Both the position numbers and the translations under genes were made by a program. The notes beneath the pieces were generated by a model. That model was not told the DNA's origin, searched no databases, and worked only from the letters and a program-made list of their open reading frames with translations. A stretch of 64,000 bases of DNA from Runella sp. SP2 (GTDB taxonomy: Bacteria > Bacteroidota > Bacteroidia > Cytophagales > Spirosomataceae), in contig NZ_CP031030.1 of assembly GCF_003711225.1 (NCBI RefSeq), positions 2,418,001 to 2,482,000 on the forward strand, written 5' to 3'. Below, piece after piece: positions 40,802-49,229 of the stretch; the first letter of the stretch is position 1; every line of letters begins with the position of its first letter.

Positions 40802-42096
40802 TATTTTAATTTATCAGACTTTATGGCCCAAATACAAGCTCCCATGACTAACAATGGAATAGAAAACGCCACAAACAAGGCATTAATACCCATGCCCGCG
40901 TCGGAAAAATAGCCAAAAAGAAGTGGCCCTAAAATTGCCCCTACTCGGCCTATTCCAACGGTATATCCAACGCCCGTAGCGCGGAGGTGGGTGTCGTACA
41001 GTCGAGATAGCGTTGGCCAAATTCCATTAAAACCTCCTTGCACAAAAAAGCCAATCAGGAGTACTAAGCCAAAAATTAACCCAGTCGTCAGGGTTGAAAA
41101 CGCATAGACCTGCATCACCCCAAAGGCGATTAACATAAACATCAGAATGGTTTGACGAAGCCCCAAACGGCTACCAATTCCACCCACGGAGGCTGAGCCA
41201 AAAGCAGCCCCAATGTTGAGCATAATCCCCACCCAAGTTGCCAATTCAAACGGCAAACCCGAGTCTTTGGCAATGGTTGGCACCCAGCTCATCAGGGTAT
41301 AAAGTGTTAGGAAACCAAAGAATGCCGCCACCCATACTTTGATGGTACTGTCCTTATAATGAGGCAAGAACAACGCTTTTACTCCCACATTTTCTTGATT
41401 TTTGACTACAACGGGCAGCGCTTCTAAGTTTGGAAGCCCCATTCGTTTCAGCAGTCGATTAACAGAAAGTAACGTATCCGTAGTTGAATTTTGGAGCATG
41501 TAGTCAATCGAATCGGTCATGTAAAAATACACCAATAACCACATCAGCAATGAAATGCCTCCTGCCACCAAAAAGGCTGTATGCCAGCCGTACACTGGAA
41601 TGTATTTTGCACAAAAAAGCCCCGTCAAGATTGCCCCAATCGGCCAGCCTGCCTGCACCAATCCTACGTTAAAATCGCGGTATTTTTTATTGGAAAACTC
41701 AGCAGCCGTAGCCGCCATGGTAGGCAAAATCCCCCCAATGCCAAGTCCTGTTATGAAACGAAACAGGAGCATCAGGCTATATTGATGCCCAAAACCAACC
41801 CCAAACATACCAATCGTAATCATCCCTACTGAAATGAGGAAAATTCGTCGGCGTCCGTGTTTATCAGCCAAGGGAGCAATCAAAAAACAACCTAAAGTCA
41901 TCCCTGCCAAGCCCGCGCTAAAGATATAGCCCATTTCAACCTTGGAAAGTCCCCATTCTTTGATGATTTCAGTACTGGAAAAAGAGACAATGAGTACATC
42001 GATGCCGTCATTGAAGTTTAAAATAAAACAAATCGCCACCATCAGCCACTGAAAACGTGACATGGAGCGAGAAGCAAGTTCCTGATTTGGATTCAT
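40801..42096 (-). CDS. MFS transporter, aromatic acid:H+ symporter-like
   Basis: A 431-residue inner-membrane protein with twelve predicted helices. Helix 1 has the DGxD signature (NFNDGIDVLIVSF) that is important in PcaK-type aromatic acid:H+ symporters. The loop 2-3 motif is PLADKHGRRRIFLIS (about residues 74-88), and helix 4 has RFITGLGIGGILPTM. It overlaps the alcohol dehydrogenase gene by one base. Its place in the CoA-ligase operon supports uptake of an aromatic acid such as a hydroxycinnamate. A 143-bp gap separates it from the upstream hydrolase gene and may hold a separate promoter. Confidence 0.88.
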   Translation of the reverse strand: MNPNQELASRSMSRFQWLMVAICFILNFNDGIDVLIVSFSSTEIIKEWGLSKVEMGYIFSAGLAGMTLGCFLIAPLADKHGRRRIFLISVGMITIGMFGVGFGHQYSLMLLFRFITGLGIGGILPTMAATAAEFSNKKYRDFNVGLVQAGWPIGAILTGLFCAKYIPVYGWHTAFLVAGGISLLMWLLVYFYMTDSIDYMLQNSTTDTLLSVNRLLKRMGLPNLEALPVVVKNQENVGVKALFLPHYKDSTIKVWVAAFFGFLTLYTLMSWVPTIAKDSGLPFELATWVGIMLNIGAAFGSASVGGIGSRLGLRQTILMFMLIAFGVMQVYAFSTLTTGLIFGLVLLIGFFVQGGFNGIWPTLSRLYDTHLRATGVGYTVGIGRVGAILGPLLFGYFSDAGMGINALFVAFSIPLLVMGACIWAIKSDKLK

Positions 42097-42239
42097 ATCA
42101 TTCTTTTATTGAGGCTGGAAGCCTCTTAATAGTCGTCACTCGGCAGAGCCAAGCGACTGCTATTTCGTCATAAGGTAAGCAACTGTCTAGCCTCAACTAC
42201 GAATCACCACGATTAACAATTAACGGATAACAAATAACG

Positions 42240-43379
42240 CTACTCCACGAAGCCAGCCTTCGCTTTTTGCCCTGATTTCACCCAAGCTCTTAACTCGTCA
42301 AATGCTTGTCCCGTTTGCTTGTCGGTAAAATTGCAATGGCCTTGCCCATTGGTATATTTTACGGTAAAATAAGCCTGTTTACCTTGTTTCTGAAGTAAGT
42401 TTTCGTAGCTCACAATGGCCAAATCGGCAGGAATCAACTGGTCGTACATCGTATGCAAAGCCAACGCAGGTTTGTTTATATTGCCCGTACGGTCGTATTT
42501 ATCAAACAAAGTATTCTGACTTACGGTAGCGGCTAATCGTTCGGCTTTTTGATTGACTTCTAACGCATTAGGAAAACGGCCATAGACGGTATTGGTATTG
42601 TCGTACGGATTTCCGCCTGCTTTTTGGGCAATGTCTCGCAGTACGCCCTCACCAAACGCCAAGGCAAAAGCAAGGTCATCGGGCTTCATGTCAAAATGTT
42701 TGGCAAATTCCACTGCAAGTAATGAATCTTTGGCGAAAATGGCTTTTTTCATGGTAGCTGCTTTCCGAAATGCCGCAAACATGGGCATGGGTTCTTTTGG
42801 TTTTGACACGTCAAAAATCTCGTGCAATGAGGTCGCAATGCCAGGAAAAAGTCCATTGAAAGTAGCAAACATGTCAAATTCTTTGCGGGTTTGGAGGTAT
42901 ATTCTTCCCGCCAACGGGCACATGGGGAGTCCCCCTTGGTAGTTTTGGCCAAAATTTTCGAGGGTAGCCAACGTAATTCCGCCTCCCATCGAATGGCCTG
43001 CCATAAAGGTAGAATCGGGCTGACCGTAAGTTTTGACAAAATATTGACGCAAAGCCTCCGTATCGTCCACTCCTTGCACCAAGGCCAACCCCTGAATTTT
43101 GTAATCAGAAGCGGCTACGGCATAGCCACGTTCCAAAAATGGAGTCATTCGCTTGAGCCAAGCAGGGTCTTGACTTTGGCGCGGCTTTGAACCCATAAAT
43201 TCGTAGCCGTGGGCGTACATGACGAGTTTTCCTTTCCAATTTTCAGGAAGAAGAATGCGATACCGCGCCCCGTCGATGGCACCTGAGTCGATTTTAGAAA
43301 TGTTTTGCGCCCCCAAACCCCCACCCCCAATGGGGGCTTGCAGTGCAAAAAGTGCAATGGCAAAAAATAACTTTTTCAT
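42240..43379 (-). CDS. Secreted alpha/beta hydrolase (esterase-like)
   Basis: A 379-residue protein from the ATG at 43379, chosen for the signal peptide MKKLFFAIALFALQAP... ending near GAQ. The fold is alpha/beta hydrolase: oxyanion region LVMYAHGYEFMG, nucleophile Ser in FMAGHSMGGG (about residue 135), acid probably in HTMYDQLIP and His in NGQGHCNF. A periplasmic esterase within an aromatic-acid operon could free hydroxycinnamates from sugar esters; this is inference. The signal peptide contains a run APIGGGGLGA encoded by a G/C-block palindrome at 43309-43337. It is 22 bp after the amidohydrolase gene. Confidence 0.82.
   Translation of the reverse strand: MKKLFFAIALFALQAPIGGGGLGAQNISKIDSGAIDGARYRILLPENWKGKLVMYAHGYEFMGSKPRQSQDPAWLKRMTPFLERGYAVAASDYKIQGLALVQGVDDTEALRQYFVKTYGQPDSTFMAGHSMGGGITLATLENFGQNYQGGLPMCPLAGRIYLQTRKEFDMFATFNGLFPGIATSLHEIFDVSKPKEPMPMFAAFRKAATMKKAIFAKDSLLAVEFAKHFDMKPDDLAFALAFGEGVLRDIAQKAGGNPYDNTNTVYGRFPNALEVNQKAERLAATVSQNTLFDKYDRTGNINKPALALHTMYDQLIPADLAIVSYENLLQKQGKQAYFTVKYTNGQGHCNFTDKQTGQAFDELRAWVKSGQKAKAGFVE
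43309..43337. repeat. G/C-block palindrome, copy in the esterase signal peptide
   Basis: A C-rich block (GCCCCCAAACCCCCACCCCC) followed by AATGGGGGC. It is translated on the minus strand as APIGGGGLGA. Confidence 0.75.
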
Positions 43380-43401
43380 TTGGTAAGTAGTTTTTGGGGA
43401 A

Positions 43402-44265
43402 TTATAACCCCAACATTTTAATCGCATTTTCTTTCAAAATCAACGGCTTTACTTCTTCTTTAAAACCCGCATCTGCAAAGTCTTTCATCCAACGTTCGGG
43501 CGTAATCAACGGAAAATCTGTTCCGAATAACATTCTGTCTTTCAACAAGGTGTTGGCGTATTGAATAAGTTGTTTGGGGAAATATTTGGGTGACCAACCG
43601 CTCAAGTCGATATACACATTGGGCTTGTGCATGGCTACCGACAATGCCTCGTCTTGCCAAGGCCAACTCGGGTGCGCAATGATGATAGGACAATCGGGGA
43701 AGTCGATGGCCACATCGTCGAGGTGCATGGGGTTAGAATACTCCAATCGCAAACCGCCCCCACCTCTTACCCCACTTCCAAACCCCGAATGGCCGCTGTG
43801 AAAAAGCATGGGGAGTTTGTATTCGGCAATTACTTCGTACAAATGATACGCCATTTTGTCTTGCGGATAAAAGCCTTGCACCGTTGGGTGAAATTTGAAG
43901 CCCTTAACCCCGTAATTTTCAATTAAAACGCGGGCTTCGCGAGCCCCCATGCGTCCTTTATGCGGGTCGATGCTCGCAAAGGCAATCATCACGTCATCGT
44001 TTTTGAGCGCCGCTTCTGCTACCTCAACATTGGGAATCCGACGTTTTCCTACATTGTGTTCGGAATCAACCGTAAACATCACAAACGCTAGATTATTATC
44101 CCGATAAAAATCAGCCGTTTCCTGAATGGTGGGACGTTTATCGGACTTAAAGTACTTGGCAAACGCTTCGTCCAATTCTGGTCGATAATCGTCGTGCGGC
44201 TGACAACACGACACTTCCGCGTGCGTGTGTACGTCGATGGCTATTACTTTTTCGATGTCTATCAT
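43402..44265 (-). CDS. Amidohydrolase_2-family metal-dependent hydrolase or decarboxylase
   Basis: A 287-residue cytoplasmic TIM-barrel enzyme. The metal-site motifs are AIDVHTHAEV (about residue 11), KGFKFHPTVQGF, LPMLFHSGHSG (about 153), IIAHPSWPW (about 195) and LFGTDFPLITPERW (Asp about 250). This is the Amidohydrolase_2 group that contains aromatic decarboxylases (ACMSD, gamma-resorcylate and 5-carboxyvanillate decarboxylases) and lactone hydrolases. In the CoA-ligase operon it could remove a carboxyl group or open a lactone in an aromatic pathway. The reaction cannot be fixed from sequence. A repeat pair fills the gap to the MetE-like gene upstream. Confidence 0.85.
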   Translation of the reverse strand: MIDIEKVIAIDVHTHAEVSCCQPHDDYRPELDEAFAKYFKSDKRPTIQETADFYRDNNLAFVMFTVDSEHNVGKRRIPNVEVAEAALKNDDVMIAFASIDPHKGRMGAREARVLIENYGVKGFKFHPTVQGFYPQDKMAYHLYEVIAEYKLPMLFHSGHSGFGSGVRGGGGLRLEYSNPMHLDDVAIDFPDCPIIIAHPSWPWQDEALSVAMHKPNVYIDLSGWSPKYFPKQLIQYANTLLKDRMLFGTDFPLITPERWMKDFADAGFKEEVKPLILKENAIKMLGL

Positions 44266-44287
44266 ATTGCCTCGCAGCGGCGAACCG

Positions 44288-44353
44288 CCCTTTCCCCCAA
44301 TGGGGGTATAAAGTTGAATTTATTTAGAATTCCCCCATCGGGGGTTAGGGGGC
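44288..44353. repeat. G/C-block palindrome pair between the MetE-like and amidohydrolase genes
   Basis: Two blocks: CCTTTCCCCCAATGGGGGT at 44288-44306 and TCCCCCATCGGGGGTTAGGG at 44331-44350 running on to GGC. They fill almost the whole 88-bp junction. Confidence 0.8.
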
Positions 44354-45460
44354 TTACGCCGTACCCCACACTTTGATGGCAGTGTTTACGACCAGTTCCA
44401 TTTTACGCCATTGGTCGTCGTGGGTCATGTCGTTGCCGTGGTGGGTCGATGAAAAACCACATTGCGGACTCACGCACATTTGTTCAAGTGGCATGTATTG
44501 CGCTGCCTCGTCAATACGTTTGGCTAGGTCATCAATGCTTTCCAAGGCTTTAACTTTGGAAGAAATGATACCGAGTACCACCATTTTATCTTTTGGTACA
44601 AATCGCAACGGGGCAAAATCGCCCGAACGCTCGTCGTCGTACTCCAAGAAATAGGCATCCACGTTGATACTATTGAATAAAATATCGGCCACGGGCTCAT
44701 AGCCTCCTTCAGCAAACCACGTACTGCGATAATTTCCACGACAAAGGTGAATCCCAACGGTAAGGTCTTTGGGGCGTCCATCAATCACCGAATTAATCAA
44801 AGAGGCATACGTACGTGGTAGTTCGTTCGGGTCTTCGCCACGTTCGACGGCCGCCGCTCGCATTTTAGGGTCGCAGAGGTAGGCCAAATTGGTATCGTCC
44901 AACTGCAAATACCGCAAACCTGCCTTGTACAAATGGTCTATTTCTTCGCGATAGGCTGCCGATAAATCATGAAAAAATTCGTCCATATCTGGATACGAAT
45001 TGATGTCTATCGATTTGCGTCCACCGCGAAAATGCACCATCGTTGGTGAAGGGATGGATACTTTTGGCGTCTGACTTACGACCGATTTCAAGTAATTAAA
45101 ATCTGCAACTTGAATGTCTTTTACGTGCTTTAACTTGCCCGTTACACTCAATTTTGGCGGGGTAAAGCCATCTTCAGCAGCTTTGGCGTTTGGATTGGCT
45201 TCAATTCCACCCGTCACGGTGACACCGTCCAGTTCTTTCAGAAAATCTAGGTGAAAATAATCACGACGAAACTCGCCGTCGGTGATGGCTTTCATCCCCG
45301 TAGCTTCCAATTTTTTTACGGTTTCAGCAATTCCAGCATCTTCAATAGCCCGAAGTTCTTCAGCCGAGATTTCGCCTTTTTTCCACTTTAAGCGGTTTTC
45401 TTTTACTGCTGGCGTACGCAACAAACTACCGACGTGGTCGGCTCTAAAAGGAGGGTTCAT
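44354..45460 (-). CDS. MetE-like cobalamin-independent methyltransferase (short form)
   Basis: A 368-residue protein from the ATG at 45460 (MNPPFRADHVGSLLR, the normal start of the short MetE C-terminal-domain family). An in-frame upstream ATG at 45517 would run through a repeat. The barrel motifs are AITDGEFRRDYFHLDF, TMVHFRGGR, the zinc-site His in VGIHLCRGNYRS, the FLEYDDERSGDF strand and CVSPQCGFSSTHHG (zinc Cys). Full MetE has two such domains; single-domain forms often act on other methyl donors or acceptors. Within an aromatic-acid operon it could move a methyl group, for example from a methoxy substrate, but this is speculation. Length is normal for the short form. Confidence 0.8.
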   Translation of the reverse strand: MNPPFRADHVGSLLRTPAVKENRLKWKKGEISAEELRAIEDAGIAETVKKLEATGMKAITDGEFRRDYFHLDFLKELDGVTVTGGIEANPNAKAAEDGFTPPKLSVTGKLKHVKDIQVADFNYLKSVVSQTPKVSIPSPTMVHFRGGRKSIDINSYPDMDEFFHDLSAAYREEIDHLYKAGLRYLQLDDTNLAYLCDPKMRAAAVERGEDPNELPRTYASLINSVIDGRPKDLTVGIHLCRGNYRSTWFAEGGYEPVADILFNSINVDAYFLEYDDERSGDFAPLRFVPKDKMVVLGIISSKVKALESIDDLAKRIDEAAQYMPLEQMCVSPQCGFSSTHHGNDMTHDDQWRKMELVVNTAIKVWGTA

Positions 45461-45470
45461 AGGAGTACAG

Positions 45471-45533
45471 TCCCCCCACCCCCAGTGGGGGAGTTTTTTG
45501 TTAAAAATAGCCCCCATTGGGGGGAGGGGGGCT
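45471..45533. repeat. G/C-block palindrome pair between the SDR and MetE-like genes
   Basis: Blocks at 45471-45492 (TCCCCCCACCCCCAGTGGGG...) and 45510-45533 (GCCCCCATTGGGGGGAGGGG...) fill the junction of 75 bp. Confidence 0.8.
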
Positions 45534-45535
45534 TG

Positions 45536-46303
45536 TTATTTCGCAGCCATGCGGATGGCGCCATCAAGACGAATGACTTCTCCGTTAAGCATTTGATTTT
45601 CAATAATATGTTTTACTAAAGCAGCGTATTCGCGCGGCTGTCCCAACCGCGACGGGAACGGTACTTGTTGCCCTAAAGAGGCTTTTACATCGTCGGGCAT
45701 TCCCATCAAAAGCGGCGTTTCAAAAATTCCTGGCGCGATGGTCATCACCCGAATGCCCATTTTGGCAAATTCCCTTGCAATCGGTAAGGTCATCCCAACA
45801 ATACCACCTTTGGAGGCCGAATAAGCTGCCTGACCGATTTGCCCGTCGAAAGCAGCGACAGAAGCCGTGTTGATAATGACCCCACGTTCGCCGCTTTCGC
45901 CAGGTTCGTTTTGCTGCATCGCTGCCGCTGCCAATCGAATGACATTAAATGTCCCGATTAAGTTGATTTGAATAACTTTTGAAAATAAATCAAGTGTATG
46001 TGGTCCGTTTTTTCCTACGACCCGCTGGGCTGGACCAATCCCCGCGCAGTTCGCTACACCATTAATAGTTCCGAACGTTGTGATAGCCAATTCAATGGCC
46101 GCTTGTACGTGTTCTTCGTTGCTGACGTCCGTTTTCACAAAGCGAACACTCGCACCTAGTTGAGCTTCTGCTTTTTGCCCTGCTTCTTCGTTTACATCGA
46201 GTAATACGGCATTTCCACCATTTTCGACAATCATTTTGGCCGTTGCCAGTCCAAGCCCCGAAGCGCCACCTGTTACGAGAAAAGTTTTTTGTTGTATGTT
46301 CAT
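45536..46303 (-). CDS. SDR-family 3-hydroxyacyl-CoA dehydrogenase-like
   Basis: A 255-residue cytoplasmic dehydrogenase of the classical short-chain family. The cofactor motif is [13 protein letters not shown] (about residues 10-22), with an Asp in VLLDVNEEA that favours NAD. The NAG region is [13 protein letters not shown]; the active site is [11 protein letters not shown] then the YxxxK pair in AAYSASKGG (about 161-169). The sequence is closest in look to the 3-hydroxyacyl-CoA dehydrogenase type 2 branch (HSD17B10-like). In this operon it would oxidise a beta-hydroxyacyl-CoA produced by the crotonase. Start and stop lie in repeat-filled junctions. Confidence 0.9.
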   Translation of the reverse strand: MNIQQKTFLVTGGASGLGLATAKMIVENGGNAVLLDVNEEAGQKAEAQLGASVRFVKTDVSNEEHVQAAIELAITTFGTINGVANCAGIGPAQRVVGKNGPHTLDLFSKVIQINLIGTFNVIRLAAAAMQQNEPGESGERGVIINTASVAAFDGQIGQAAYSASKGGIVGMTLPIAREFAKMGIRVMTIAPGIFETPLLMGMPDDVKASLGQQVPFPSRLGQPREYAALVKHIIENQMLNGEVIRLDGAIRMAAK

Positions 46304-46306
46304 AGC

Positions 46307-46351
46307 TCCCTGCCCCAGTGGGGGAATTTAAAGTTAAAAGCCCCTAAAGGC
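46307..46351. repeat. Degenerate G/C-block palindrome at the ligase/SDR junction
   Basis: TCCCTGCCCCAGTGGGGGAA (46307-46326) and a shorter GCCCCTAAAGGCC (46339-46351). The second block contains the TAG stop codon and last codons of the CoA ligase gene. Confidence 0.65.
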
Positions 46352-48194
46352 CGTACAATTTTTCCACCAAGTTAGCTCTATATTTCAAAACTGCACGCTG
46401 ATTCAGCGAGCCTTTATCCGTAATTTCTCCCAAATCAATGGAAGGGGGTTCTAATGCAACGATGTATTTTACTACTCGACTAGCACTGCCAGTCGCCTGA
46501 TTTTCAAGCCATACCAACATTTCATCCAAATAATTTGTCACTTTTGGATGTGTAAATACCTCTTCGTGGCTTGTTTCTAATTCTAAACCTGCATGAACTC
46601 GGCAAGCTTCGACGTTTAAGAACAAAATTGCCCCTACGTATTCTCTGTCCAAACCAGTCAACACTACATCCTGAACAATGGGGGAGCCAGCTGTCAATAC
46701 TTTTGCTTTTAAAACGCCCACATTCACCCACGTCCCCGTCGAGAGTTTGAAATCTTCTGCAATACGACCATCAAATACAAGTCCTTTGTCGGGGTCATTT
46801 TCATCCACAAATTTGACGGCATCGCCCGTTTTATAAAACCCTTCTTCGTCAAATGCTTTTGCCGTCACTTCGGGTTCTCGCCAATACCCTGGTGTCACGT
46901 TGGGAGCTTTGTAGCGAGCCTCTAGTTTATCGCCGTCGGGGACTAGTTTCACCTTCATTCCCGCCACAGGCACGCCCAACAAGCCCGAAAAGCTTCCTCC
47001 CCAGCTGGCAAACATCGCCGAAGGCCCCGATTCGGTACAGCCCAAACCCGTAATGATGGGTACTTTTTCCCCCGTAGTTTCTGTAGCCAACTCCTCCCAA
47101 CGGTTCCAAACTGGCTGCGCCAACGAAGCCCCTGCATAAAACAGGATTTGCAACTTCTTAAAAAAAGTTTCGCGAAGCTGAGGTTCACGGTCGAAGTAAG
47201 GAATCAGCATTTCAAACCCCTTAGGCACGTTGAAATAAGCCGTTGGAGAAATTTCACGGAGGTTTTGAACCGTCGTTTCGATGCCTTGGCGGGTTGGCTT
47301 TCCTTCGTCGATATACAGTGTCCCTCCATTATAAAGAGCCAATCCAAAATTATGATTTCCGCCGAAGGTATGATTCCACGGCAACCAATCGATAAACACG
47401 GGTGGCTCGGTTTTCATAAAAGGGAAAACCTGCGTTATCTGCTGCAAGTTAGCACACCACATTCGTTGGGTGTTAATCACCCCTTTGGGCAAGCCCGTTG
47501 AGCCCGACGTAAAGAGAACTTTAGCAACGGTGTCGGCATTGACTTTCTCAAACGCCTGCTGTACCTGCACAGTTGGTTCAAAGGAAAGTATCTGTGCAAA
47601 ATCAACTCCTTCACTCCCATCGACAGTTACAAAAGTAGCATCAGGAAAAAGAGCCTTTGCCAACTCCAAGGCTTTGGCGTACATTCGTCCATTTTGAGCA
47701 AAAATCAACCCTGGGGTCATTAATTCGAGCGTATGGCGGAGTTTTCCAAAATCATCCGACACCAACGAATAAGGGGGAGAAATTGGCGAATAAGGGATTC
47801 CCACGTGTACGGCGGCCAATGCTAAGAGTGCATGTTCAAGACTATTCTCGGACAAAATCACCAAGGTTTTTTCTTCCGACAGTTCTAAATTCAGTAGATA
47901 CTGCGCAATTCGCTCTACTTTTTGGAGGGTTTCGGCATACGTTAACTTTACCCATTCGCCGTTTTCATTTCGCCTTGCAATGAAGACAGCTTCTGGTTTT
48001 TGTATTGCCCAAAAGCGCAATTTCTCCGTTAGTTTTTCAGGATATTCTTCCAAAGGAGCCAAAAGTTCAAACTCCATAATACCGTCTGAGCGACGCTTTT
48101 TTTGAGTTTGGGTAGGGCCAAAATGAACGTTTTTGAAAAGCCCCGCGCGGCGTACCGTCCCAGCCCCCAACGGGGGAGTTATTTTAAAATTCAT
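46344..48194 (-). CDS. Feruloyl-CoA synthase-like acyl-CoA ligase
   Basis: A 616-residue cytoplasmic AMP-forming ligase from the ATG at 48194; an upstream TTG three codons earlier is less likely. The adenylation signature is KVLFTSGSTGLPKGVINTQ (about residues 220-238), followed by FIDWLPWNHTFGGNHNFGL, YFNVPKGFEML and ITGLGCTESGPSAMFA; the hinge is in VFDGRIAEDFKLSTGTWV. The WLPWNHTFGGNHNFG and GRIAEDFKL..GTWV stretches are characteristic of feruloyl-CoA synthases, so a hydroxycinnamate or similar aryl acid is the likely substrate. About 15 N-terminal residues (TPPLGAGTVRRAG) come from a palindromic repeat, before the family-conserved NVHFGP. Confidence 0.88.
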   Translation of the reverse strand: MNFKITPPLGAGTVRRAGLFKNVHFGPTQTQKKRRSDGIMEFELLAPLEEYPEKLTEKLRFWAIQKPEAVFIARRNENGEWVKLTYAETLQKVERIAQYLLNLELSEEKTLVILSENSLEHALLALAAVHVGIPYSPISPPYSLVSDDFGKLRHTLELMTPGLIFAQNGRMYAKALELAKALFPDATFVTVDGSEGVDFAQILSFEPTVQVQQAFEKVNADTVAKVLFTSGSTGLPKGVINTQRMWCANLQQITQVFPFMKTEPPVFIDWLPWNHTFGGNHNFGLALYNGGTLYIDEGKPTRQGIETTVQNLREISPTAYFNVPKGFEMLIPYFDREPQLRETFFKKLQILFYAGASLAQPVWNRWEELATETTGEKVPIITGLGCTESGPSAMFASWGGSFSGLLGVPVAGMKVKLVPDGDKLEARYKAPNVTPGYWREPEVTAKAFDEEGFYKTGDAVKFVDENDPDKGLVFDGRIAEDFKLSTGTWVNVGVLKAKVLTAGSPIVQDVVLTGLDREYVGAILFLNVEACRVHAGLELETSHEEVFTHPKVTNYLDEMLVWLENQATGSASRVVKYIVALEPPSIDLGEITDKGSLNQRAVLKYRANLVEKLYGL

Positions 48195-48248
48195 ATTTTT
48201 CAAAATTAAAATTTAAAAATACCCCATTGGGACGGTACGCCGCGCGGG
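48142..48248. repeat. 21-bp perfect inverted repeat with G/C-block core spanning a start codon
   Basis: The arms at 48142-48162 (CCCGCGCGGCGTACCGTCCC plus A) and 48228-48248 are exact complements. The 65-bp loop holds CAGCCCCCAACGGGGGAG and the ATG (48194) of the CoA ligase gene. The right arm ends exactly at the stop codon of the upstream crotonase gene. Confidence 0.9.
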
Positions 48249-49034
48249 TTAGGGGGCAACTTTTTTAGCTCGTCCTTCCAAAAAATCACGCAATCTTTCT
48301 TTGGCTTCGGGGGCACTTTGGGCAATGGCGGCCATCAATGATTCCATCAACAGCCCCTGTTCTTGCGAAGCATCTACAATTCTTGGCAGCACCTGTACCA
48401 ATGCAAAATTGGTCATTCCAGCGTTGGAGGCTACTTTTTGCGCCAGTTCAAGGGCTTTTTCTTGGCTTTTTCCTGTTTCTACTAAATATTGCGCAAGTCC
48501 AATTCGTTCCCCTTCTTCCGCAGAATACACGCGCCCTGTAAGCATCATGTCGGTCATACGTGCCAATCCAATGAGCTTGGGTACGCGCACCGAAGCCCCA
48601 CCACCGACAAATATCCCTCGCTGTCCCTCAGGCAAGGCATACATGGTTGTAACATCCGCAACTCTAATATGACAGGCACTCGCAAGTTCCAAACCTCCGC
48701 CTACGACCGCCCCGTGCAAGGCCGCAATCACAGGCACTCGCCCAAACTGCACCTTGTCGAGTACCCGATGCCACATGCGGGAATGGTACACCCCTTCGGA
48801 GGCATTTCGTTCCTTGAGTTCGGATAAATCAAGTCCTGCGGAGAAATGTTTCCCTTCGCCATAAATAACCATGCACCGAACGGACGCGGGAATGGCATCC
48901 ATTACTTTTTCTAAGTCTAGAAGCAGCGCATCGTTGAAAGCATTTCGTTTTTCGGGTCGGTTGAGTCCTACCAAGAGCGTGCTTTCTACGGCGCTTATTT
49001 TTAGAAGGTCTGAGGGAAAATGGAAGTCAACCAT
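48249..49034 (-). CDS. Enoyl-CoA hydratase/isomerase (crotonase) family protein
   Basis: A 261-residue cytoplasmic enzyme. The crotonase signature is visible as RPEKRNAFNDALL, the first oxyanion loop EGKHFSAGLDLSELK (about residues 60-74), the second in LHGAVVGGGLELASACHIR (about 107-125) and the catalytic Glu region ALPEGQRGIFVGGGASVRV. In the operon it lies upstream of the CoA ligase and SDR, so it could hydrate feruloyl-CoA-type enoyl thioesters, or act as hydratase/lyase giving an aryl aldehyde and acetyl-CoA. It is the first gene of the minus-strand operon; its TAA stop lies in a CCCCCTAACCC block that abuts the palindrome. Confidence 0.9.
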   Translation of the reverse strand: MVDFHFPSDLLKISAVESTLLVGLNRPEKRNAFNDALLLDLEKVMDAIPASVRCMVIYGEGKHFSAGLDLSELKERNASEGVYHSRMWHRVLDKVQFGRVPVIAALHGAVVGGGLELASACHIRVADVTTMYALPEGQRGIFVGGGASVRVPKLIGLARMTDMMLTGRVYSAEEGERIGLAQYLVETGKSQEKALELAQKVASNAGMTNFALVQVLPRIVDASQEQGLLMESLMAAIAQSAPEAKERLRDFLEGRAKKVAP

Positions 49035-49143
49035 TATTCAACTATGAATTGATTTATTTCAACACAAAATTGAACAATAAAAAGAAGTTAAAATAGGAAA
49101 AATGTGGGCATTAGTACGCAATATCAATCATTTTTTAATTTTA

Positions 49144-49212
49144 CAACCATATAAGACATATAAGGGATTATTAGAAAACAACTTATATGCTCTTATATGT
49201 CTTATATGGTTG
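49144..49212. repeat. Perfect 21-bp inverted repeat between the sugar dehydrogenase and crotonase genes
   Basis: Arms CAACCATATAAGACATATAA(G) at 49144-49164 and the exact complement at 49192-49212, with a 27-nt loop. It lacks a T-tract on one side but could end the minus-strand sugar dehydrogenase transcript or act as a cruciform repeat. Confidence 0.8.
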
Positions 49213-49229
49213 CACAAAAAGGCAAGAAA

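Noticed and set aside
45461-45517. Upstream start of the MetE-like protein
   Set aside because: It reads through a G/C-block repeat and precedes the conserved family N-terminus; kept only as a remark on reading frame.
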